A stretch of 64,000 nt of DNA from Lunularia cruciata (Eukaryota; Streptophyta; Marchantiopsida; Lunulariales; Lunulariaceae). The position numbers and the translations under genes were made by a program. The first letter of the stretch is position 1. Each line of letters opens with the position of its first letter. The notes below the pieces were generated by a model that was given only the letters and a program-made list of their open reading frames with translations, did not search any database and was not told where the DNA came from. Positions 55,876 to 64,000 of this stretch are shown one piece after another. The stretch covers positions 70,932,944-70,996,943 of the forward strand of contig OX419755.1 in the NCBI GenBank assembly GCA_948567375.1. The letters are read 5' to 3'.

Positions 55876-56539
55876 CGCTGTAGAGAAAGTAGCCGGTGCG
55901 AGTCGGAAAGCCCTAATGCATGGTTGAGCTAGGATCCACGAGCCTGCATCCTTGCCGGAGCAAGAGCGTAGACGTGCTCTAGTAGCCTAAGGAATGGACG
56001 AGTCAACTAAGAGAGAATGTAGCGTATGCTCACATTGTCGCTCCATCAAGGAAGACTGTAGACCTCTAGTCCAATCTGACGATAGTGAAGCAAATGGTGG
56101 AAAACCCTCTCGTGCTCGTGGGGATAGACTATCTCTCGTCTACTACAATAACACCTGGAGAGAAAAAGATCCTCCCTCCACCTCTGTCACATAAGTCTCC
56201 AAAACAGGCCTATCAACAACCACAAAACGAGAGGAAAGTAGTGGTGCCGAGAGAGCACAACTACCAAAAAATGCTATAGGTGTCATCTCCTCCATAGAAA
56301 GCAAGCCAACCCCACCACATGAGATCGGTAGAGCCTGTCTTTCTACGTGCCAAATCCCCTATCACACACTCAAAAGTCCGTGGTCCAATAATATCACCAA
56401 AGACTCCCATAATCCTCCTATCAAATGCTCTCAGACGTGATAGGAAGGATGGTGAGGGTGGAACTGTATGGATGAGGTAGGATGGTCAACGAGCAATACT
56501 GGAATATCCGAGGACAATAGATTGGAGACTTCCTTGGTC

Positions 56540-56640
56540 TGGACTATTGGGGCTTAGCCCCATATTACCCCTTTGCCTTTTCCTTATAAGGCGGCGTGAT
56601 GGGTTCTTCCTATCCTTCTTGCATTTCACACGCAATTGTG
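56540..56640 (+). repeat. Dispersed tail motif, copy 5
   Basis: GGGGCTTAGCCCCATATTAC and GCGTGATGGGTTCTTCCTAT appear in the same order as in the other copies. It lies just beyond the 5' side of the RT-like element in the opposite orientation. Confidence 0.65.
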
Positions 56641-56822
56641 TTTTTGTGGGACACCGATGATGGGCGATGTTTCTAAGGTGCTGTATGTAGAAAAGGAACG
56701 CCCAACTTTTGACGTTTCTCTTCATGAAAGTCCTTTTTAATCTAGAAATATCTATACTCAGGCCTCTCACAAATTACTTTGGTATATCGAAACAAATACG
56801 GTCGGTACCGCATCTTGGTACC

Positions 56823-57416
56823 GCATATTGTATTACAATCTATAGATTGATATGTAAAGCACATCTTGTCACACCCAAAGAATTTCTAATTCTCATTTAT
56901 TGGCTTTCAATCTTGACTAAATGTGTGTACCGACTAAATTAATTCTGAAATGGCACCTATATTAATCTAATTTAGGTAATTTAGTCGATCTCTTATTATA
57001 AGCAGGCCTGCACATGTGGAATCTTTAATCATAATATCCATGAGGATGGGTTAGCACACCGCCCAAATGTGGAATCTACATTCATAATATCCTTGATTAT
57101 CACTAACTATCATATAGTGCTTGTCGATACATTGTCTCCGCCCTTGTACAAGTGAACTAACCATTTGATATACATTGCTAACAACCCAAATCGGGATGGA
57201 ACCTTGAATTAAAATTAATAATATCATGCGTACTATACTTTAGATACACTATAGTTATAAGTGAATAATGAAGATAGCAATAGATAGATGAATCATATCT
57301 AACAAAACCTCAAGTCAAATTTTACATTGATATCACCAATAAATGAGAATTAGAAATTCTTTTGGTGTGACAAGATGTGCTTTACGTATCAATCTATAGA
57401 TTGTAATACAAGATGC
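56823..57416. mobile_element. Foldback/MITE-like repeat with 78-bp inverted arms
   Basis: The left arm 56823–56900 and right arm 57339–57416 are inverted copies differing at only a few bases (for example GTATTACAATCTATAGATTG and GCACATCTTGTCACACC are shared). The 438-bp interior is AT-rich, has no coding sequence, and includes AAGCAGGCCTGCACATGTGG, which recurs near 58652 and 58784. No transposase is present, so it would be non-autonomous. Target duplications at the outer ends were not clear. Confidence 0.75.
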
Positions 57417-59070
57417 GAGGTTGCTACTCAGTTATCATAATACACAAGTTAATCTAAATTGCTTTGCCTGCAACACTCCTTTGAGTCCAAACTCTAAAAG
57501 ACTCTTTCAAAGGTGATCACCTTTCTCCCACCTCAAAACCGAGAAGTCAGACACCACTTTACTTGCGCTAGGAAATACAGTTGCAATGCCACCACAGAAC
57601 TAGACCAAGCTTGGAAACCTAGCACTGGGTAAGGTCCATGCATTGTCAAAGTATATCTTTTGGTTACAGCCATCAATGCCCTCTTGCAACGCAAGATCAT
57701 TGTGGTAAGCTCAAAGAAGAGCTTTATGCTCATCGGCCATGATGTCTATTTGTGTGGCCAAGTATTGATGCTGCAAGCAAAAGCTCTGTCTACAAGCCTT
57801 GCGAATGAAATCTGCAGTAGAAACTCAAACAAGCTCTTGTTGTAAAACAAGTAGGGAAACATTTGTTTGTTTCTCATTTTAAAATAGGACGTTTTAAAAT
57901 ATTTTAAAATGCATTTTAAAATACCACAATTTTTGATAAAATGTTCTTTTTAATTGTACGGAGAACATCACAGTTCACCAAGAAAAAAGAATGATATACA
58001 ATTACATTGAATTGGGTATATAAAATAGACTATTGAAGTAGGTTATCAAGATATCCAATTGTACGAGGTTTCTTCACAATTTGCAGGATGCATTTTCCAA
58101 TTATTTGACATAGATGAAACAACTAAGCTGTAGTGCAAGTATTGAATATGCATAGATTTGAAGGCAACGTCTTCAAAATCCTGCCCAAAATACTCTCATT
58201 CAGCCCCTCACTTTAGACCTTTGCAAATGACACTCATAATTGACAAAACAAAGAACAATCAATTTGTGGAGCAAGCACCCTGGTCAGACAAAGCCACACA
58301 AACACTGAAAACACTAAACTTCCTTGTATGCTAGGATAATGGGACTACATAGGTGATAAACATGCATGCACCAAGAAAAGAATGAGAAAAACGTTTTCTA
58401 AACAATTTAAAACAATTTAAAATGTTCTATTATTGGCAGAAGTAAAAAAAAACGTTTCCATAAAAACAGGTGGTAGTGCAAGTGAATTGATGAATGGCTG
58501 TTTGTTTGCATGACATTGCAAGACTATTCTCTTAATGCAAGCACATGCTTCAATAAAGACTAGACTAACATCTTGCAACAACTCGTTATTAGAAACTCAC
58601 AAGAATTACTTTAGGTCATTTAGGAGCCAGAAACCACACCCACCTATCATAAGCAGGCCTGACAATATCTCAACAAGAGCAGTCTAATGAGGTTTTTCTA
58701 TGGTGCGCAAAGGCCTTAATTTAGGCGGCTCACAAGAATTACTTAGGACATTTAGGCGCCAGAAACCCTACCTGCCTATTATAAGCAGGCCTGCACATGT
58801 GATACAAGTTTGGAGTTTTGGAGGGTGTGATTAGATATCCTCTTGTATCTTGGATGGACAATAATTCAAAATTTCCAAATAGTACAGTCCACACTTTCTT
58901 TCTCTGGCCTTATATTTATATGAAGCTATGGATATAGATTTGACAAGTTTATCAAAAACTATACAACAACTTACTATATTTGATGACGTAGGTATTACTT
59001 TTATTTTTCTTCATTTCCATTATTTTATTTTTATCATTTTTATGATAGGTAATTATTTAGAGTTGCAAAA
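57417..59070. other. AT-rich stretch with small duplications
   Basis: CTCACAAGAATTACTT plus a GCCAGAAACC block and TATAAGCAGGCCTG occur twice at about 58597–58660 and 58730–58800. ATTTTAAAAT runs lie at 57880–57930. No gene was found. Confidence 0.5.
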
Positions 59071-59074
59071 TATT

Positions 59075-60196
59075 ATATATATATATTACTACGCAACATA
59101 TATTGCTACTAATGTGATCCACTACAAGCACAACTCATTAGAAAGCTATACACAAACTCTAAAGTGTAACCATAATTAAAAACCAACAATCTCTATATAT
59201 ACTATCAACAAGTACTTCAGTATATTATCAACAAGTACCTCAGTATACTCATTGAGCCAAAATCACTCTAAAACAAAGAATATAGGTTACACTTGCAAGC
59301 TTTATCTACAATAGCTAAGACCTTAAGAGGGTCGACACAAAACATGTGAGCTCTTTAAGCTTAACGTCAAGGTATACACTTCCTTGAAAGACCAAGGAGT
59401 CCAACCCGAATGAAACATCCAATTATACAAGTGATGCAACAAGGATGGAAAAATGGAAACCCTAATAGTATAAACAACCACCACTAAGCATTTATGCTAT
59501 GAGTTGCTATTGATACAATTGTGACTGCCAAAAAAATGAAAACAAGTTAGAGAACTAGCTTTGTCCTTACTAATGATGTGAAAATTGTTGTGTGTATATA
59601 TATTTCTACACAACATATTGTTTTCAATATCATCAATTATAGAAGAAAAACTCATATATACATTACTTCATAATATACATTGTTGTAAGCATCATATATA
59701 AAAGCACAACTCATATACAAAGTCATACACACGTTCTAAAGTGCTATTATCATCCCTGTAGTTAGCAATTAGGTCTCTTTAACTCCAAATATCCATCTAA
59801 TTTTATGTATGTGAGATGTCTTATGGTGAGCAAAGATTAAGAGGCTGGATGATATCATGCCCTATTATTAATCACTAATTTGCAATCTATTAGATACAAG
59901 GAATGAACTAGCTAAAGTGTCAAGTGTAGCAAGGACATAACTAGTGTCCTTCAAGAATCACCATGAATAGAGGAATCAAGCATACCATATGCAATCCTCT
60001 CAAATAACTATTATACACCAATATAGTAACAAATCCATTAGCAAAACCACATAACATACTCTAAAAACATGCATATATAATTGCCAAGCTTGGGTCCATA
60101 GTATCATTATTGTTTGTAAGGTGCACATGATCATCCAGAGAATACCATCACATCCTTCCAACATGAGAGCTCAAGAAGGAAAAACCTTACATACTC
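59075..60196 (-). mobile_element. Family A remnant, copy 3 (integrase end to 3' tail)
   Basis: The reverse complement reads ATGTTGGAAGGATGTGATGG at about 60160, the same integrase C-terminal codons as copies 1 and 2, then AAGCTTGGCAATTATA, and at about 59790 GGAGTTAAAGAGACCTAATT. The terminal repeat starts at 59752 and again at 59173, 579 bp apart, giving the third example of the repeat–spacer–repeat tail. Its upstream part is cut by family B element 3. Confidence 0.75.
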
Positions 60197-60200
60197 TAAA

Positions 60201-60611
60201 TGTAAAAGACCCAAGATTGAGGAAAGAAATAGGAGAATGGAAGATCACATCGGGACTCTTGAATGAGAGAAACTCCAAATGCCTAGCATGAGCTTTGGCT
60301 TTGGTATTTATAGGGAGCATACAACACCTTGACAAGCTTCTCAAAAAGCTTCCTTGAGCAGCTTTCTTGGAGTGCAAGCCAAGTAATCGGGAAGTTTCTC
60401 AAGAAGCTTCCTTCTAGAAGTTGCTTACTTGGTAGGCAAGCTAAGCTAGTTGGAAGCTTCTAGAAGCTACTTACTTGGGGTGCAAGCTAAGCTATCTAGG
60501 AAGCTTCCCAAGAAGCTTCCTAGATACTTCTAGAATATTCTAGGTTAATTTGTCCTATTTGCTACTTCATTAGCCCTAACTACCTTTGTTGCTAAATTCC
60601 AGATTGTTACA
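60201..60611 (-). repeat. 3' LTR of family B element 3 (411 bp)
   Basis: It runs from TGTAACAATCTGG (60611 downwards) to CTTTTACA at 60201. TATAAATA is near 60305–60312. GAAGCTTC occurs at 60403, 60453, 60500 and 60512, with three-module elements at 60453–60465 (GAAGCTTCTAGAA) and 60528–60540 (TTCTAGAATATTC). Confidence 0.9.
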
Positions 60612-60639
60612 TATTCCCCCACCGCTAGTTGGTGACGTC

Positions 60640-63600
60640 CTTGTCACCATTGAAGCTTCAAACTCCTGGATGGCCATTTGTGCATTCTAAAGATGAGAAA
60701 GAGGTTCCCATGTGGCATCATGAAGGGATACCCTTTCCAAAGGACCTTGTACTCCTTATGTTGTTGATGGCCTTGTTGAATGTTATGACATGCAAGGATA
60801 CGATCAACTTCATACTCCTCACAATCATTGATAGAGAAGGGAGGAGGAGGAGGTTGGACTTGAAAGGAAAAAGAAGATGGGTTAGGAACAAAAGGTTTCA
60901 ACATGGAAATGTGAAAGATAGGATGCATGCACATATGATAAGGCAAGGCAAGTCGATAAGCAATAAGAGAGATGATTTGGGTGACATCAAAGGGTCCTAT
61001 CCAATTAGGTGTGAGTTTATGAACTTGGGTATCAAGTAGAAGGTGTAGGTTACTAGAAGAGAGCATGACCATATCATTGACTTAAAAGGTGAGTTCATAA
61101 TGATGGTGGTCCACATATTGTTTATGATGATTTTGAGCAATAAGGATATGAGATTCGGCTTCTTGGAGGGATTGGGATAGGGTGGTAAAGAAGGTGGAAC
61201 TATGAGGGACATGAGGTGGAGGAGGAGCAAGAAAGGAATCTAGAACAAGTGTATCTTGGCTAAAATTGAGGAAGAAAGGAGAAAACCCAATGGTTGCCTA
61301 TTTGGACTTATTGTCTGCAAACTCTACAACTGCAAGACATCATCCCAATTGGTATAGTAGAGGTTGACAAAGGCACAAAGCATATCCTCCAAGGTGCAAT
61401 TTGTATTTTCAGTTTGCCCATCAGTTTGAGGATGATAGGCCATGGACAAAGCAAGCTTGGTGCTGAATATCTAGAAGAGTGCTTGCCAAAATTTCCTAAT
61501 GAATTGAGGATCACGATCGGAGATGAGTACACAAGGCATCCCATAATGCTTGAAGATAATGTCAAAGTAGATCGATGCTAATGTTGGAGCATCCATGATA
61601 TCAAAGGTTGGTGCCAAATGGATTTGCTAACTAAGCCTATCTACAAACACCACTATTGTTGTGTGACCTTGCTTTGTCTTAGGAAGGATGTAATGAGATC
61701 CAAGCTTACATGTTCCCATTGAGCAAAGGGAATGGAGAGTGGTTGAAGGAGTCTACTCAATTTTTGGTTGTTGGTCTTGTTACATTGGTAGCTCTCACAC
61801 AATAGGAAAAACTCTCAAACATCTTGTGCTATGTTGAGCCACCACCATTGGCATTGGAGGGTATCCAAGGTCTTCTCCACACCCATGTGACTAGTAATTG
61901 GTACGTCATGGGCTTCTTGGAGGTGCACAAGTGAGAGATCACCCTTTTTTGGAACATATATCTAGTCCTCATGGAATAGAAGGGCTTTCTTGAAGGAGAA
62001 TGGTGTTGTACTCCTTATTGCATGTTGCAAGATGATCATGTACTATTTGAAAAAAGGGATCTTGTTGTAGAGCTGACCTAAACTTGTTTGGACCTTGGAA
62101 TTGATTAACACTATTATAATGGCTGCCGTGATGAGTAGAAGAGATTTAAAATCAAGTCATCATGATAGGGCATCAAAGATGACATGGAACCAACCTGGTT
62201 TGTACTCAAGTTTGATGTCAAACAATTGGAGTTGCTTCTCCCATTGATGATGTTGACTCTTCATGTGTCCTAGATGTAATGTCTGCAACAAGGGTTTGTG
62301 ATCAATTTGCATGATCACCTATTTTCCCAAGAGATAATGCCTTTATACCTTGGTGGTATACCATTGCTAGTGTTCTCAATCTCATGTAGAGTAATTCCTA
62401 TTTATGGTGTTTAATCGGCAAGACATAAAGGCAATGGGATGTAACCCGTTTGGGAATTCTTGTTGCAACACAACTCCAATGGTGAAGTTAGGAGCATCAA
62501 AGTCAACCACACAAGGTAGTTGAAGATCATATGGTCAAAGAATGGATCTTAAAGACACCATATGTTTTAGCTTTTGGAATGCTTCTTCATGCTTGGCTGT
62601 CCATTGAAAGCTTGAGTTTTTCTCCAAGAGATTGGTCAATGGTGCTACCACATGCACATAATAATGGATGAACCATTGGTAAAAACTTGCAAATCCATTA
62701 AATGCTTGCACCTCTATGATATCCTTTGGAGTAGGCCAATCAATAATGGCCTTGATTTTCTGCTCTTCCATCTTGATCCCTTTTGATGAGATCTTGTGAC
62801 CTAAGAAGGTGACTTTTGCCAAAAGACACACTTTGACTTCTTGCAATAAAACTTCCATTGACGTAGTTGCCTTAGGATCCATGCACATGATTTATGTATT
62901 TTGCCTCCGTCTTGCTATAAATTAAAATGTCATCCAAGAAAAGTATCACGTATCAATCCAATAGTCCATCCAACACCCGATGCATCTGACCCATGAAGAC
63001 TTTTGGAGCATTAGTGAGTCCAAAAGGTAAAACTCTCCATTCAACATGCCCATACCTTGTGCAAAAGGTAGTCTTTTGCACATCTTCCCTATCAATGAGG
63101 ATTTTCCAATAGCCACTACAAAGATCCAACTTGGAGAAGTATTGTGCTCCACCCAATTGATCAAGCAAGTCATCAGTTCAAGGCAAGAGATATGTGTTCT
63201 TCACCATTTGTTTATTAAGCCCATAGTAATGGATACAAAAATGAAATCATCCATCCTTCTTTGGAACAAATAGTACCGATGCTCACCAAGGAGATGTAGT
63301 ATGTCATATGAAATCCTTCTCCAACAACTCTATAAGTGTTTTTTGCAACTCGTCCAACTCCTTTGGTGAGAGCCAATAGATTGGTCTACTCACTGAATTA
63401 CTCTCTCACAATAACTAAATCTTGAAGCACATACCATGATCAGAGAGTAATTCCTTTGGTAGATCATCCAAAAACACATCCGCAAACTCTTGAACTATTT
63501 GATCAACCATTGCTTGTTGAGACTCTTGATCCTCCTCAAATACTCCTTGTGCAATTGCCTTGATCCATACCACAAAAATAGACTTATCTTCCTCCAAAGC

Positions 63601-64000
63601 TTACTCTATAGCTGCTTCATTGACAAACTTCCCATATAGGGACTTATCTTCCTTCAAAGCTTGCTCTATGGTTGCTTTCTTAATAAACTTCCTATCTTGG
63701 GACTTATCTTCCTTCAAAGCTTACTCTATGGTTACTTTCCTGACAAACTTCCCATCTTGGGATTGACTATTCTTAGGTATCTTACTCAAAGGTGCAAGAC
63801 AACCTAATCAGAAATTCCTACCTTAGTGTTGTACTTGAATTTGTCATTGGTTCCAATAAAATTGAAACTTATTACATTCAAGCCAAGGCAAACCCAAAAT
63901 GACATCATAGTGTAGAGGTGCCAATACAAACTTCATACACTCCAAATATTCCTTCCCAATCTTGAAGGTAACAAGATACGAAGTACAAAATGTAGAACAC
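60640..64000 (-). pseudogene. Family B element 3 pol and chromodomain
   Basis: RT blocks include [24 protein letters not shown] and [19 protein letters not shown] (about 63170–62950), with GHKISSKGIKMEEQKIKAII at about 62800. RNase H and integrase follow in broken frames to about 61100. The 61072–60644 segment is open and holds PNWIGPFDVTQIISLIAYRL, then EEYEVDRILA and KEYKVLWKGYP, the first two strands of a chromodomain; the expected TWEP is frameshifted. Chromodomains in chromoviruses bind histone marks and steer integration. Confidence 0.82.
63585..63775 (-). repeat. 60-bp tandem repeat in the protease–RT linker, element 3
   Basis: Three 60-bp units can be aligned base by base, each with AAAGCTT, CTCTATGG, GACAAACTTCC and TCTTGGGA. 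They correspond to the array in element 1 at 39650–39840. Confidence 0.85.

Larger units (their letters stand above)
54935..56530 (-). mobile_element. RT-like (non-LTR type) element, copy 2, with tandem tail
   Basis: The - strand runs from about 56490 to the stop at 55279, followed by two tandem tail motifs (about 55185–55060 and 55050–54945). Both flanks carry CCGAGGACAATAGAT plus GGAGA (+ strand at about 54936 and 56510). Relative to copy 1 at 3.8–5.6 kb the order of coding blocks and tail is the same. The upstream half has stops; the last 198 codons are intact. Confidence 0.6.
60201..64000 (-). mobile_element. Family B element 3 (runs out of the window)
   Basis: Reading the - strand from the window end: protease end, linker with 60-bp repeats, RT, RNase H, integrase, chromodomain, polypurine tract and 3' LTR (60611–60201). 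It is inserted in family A copy 3, with the family A sequence reaching exactly to 60200. The other flank is outside the window, so the target duplication cannot be checked. Confidence 0.9.

Noticed and set aside
63585..63775. CRISPR-like array
   Set aside because: The 60-bp units are contiguous, coding and without unique spacers. They are tandem repeats in a retrotransposon linker.

Overview
The window is nuclear DNA of a land plant. Four spliced genes with GT–AG introns can be rebuilt: a FUSC-family membrane protein, plastid-type ribosomal protein bL9, TFIIH subunit p44, and a plastid YceD/DUF177 protein. They sit in two moderately GC-rich islands, about 5.5–20.3 kb and 51.2–56.5 kb. The rest is AT-rich and filled with decayed Ty3/gypsy retrotransposons. 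The compact introns and unusual repeats would fit a bryophyte or another seedless plant, but the sequence alone does not fix the lineage.

Layout: 1–3150 is the 3' half of a gypsy element on the + strand (family A: RNase H, DDE integrase, C-terminal PHD finger, then a 3' tail in which about 100 bp is repeated). 3840–5625 is a decayed copy of a second, non-LTR-like RT element. 7036–10719 (+) is the FUSC gene, 13412–15534 (-) is bL9, and 17690–19857 (-) is p44. From 20.3 to 51 kb lies repeat-rich, AT-rich DNA: a family B LTR (~23.8–24.2 kb), a second family A element (~24.95–29.2 kb) split by a 739-bp solo LTR with a perfect 5-bp target duplication, unrecognised decayed coding sequence on the - strand (32.1–34.8 kb), and several family B chromodomain gypsy copies (37.2–47.5 kb, mostly - strand). 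52390–53727 (+) is the YceD gene. 54.9–56.5 kb holds a better-preserved copy of the RT-like element (-). A 594-bp foldback repeat lies at 56.8–57.4 kb. From 59.07 kb to the window end, a third family A remnant has been split by another family B element that runs out of the window.

The four cellular genes share no pathway and look like independent housekeeping or transport genes. Two of them (bL9 and YceD) act in plastid ribosome assembly or function. The most notable signals are: (1) every family B LTR carries a dense array of canonical heat-shock elements directly upstream of its TATA box; (2) family A ends its polyprotein with a PHD finger and has an unusual repeat–spacer–repeat 3' terminus in three copies; (3) five short perfect hairpins or near-palindromes are scattered in the gene islands; (4) a repeated hairpin-bearing tail motif is tied to the RT-like element.
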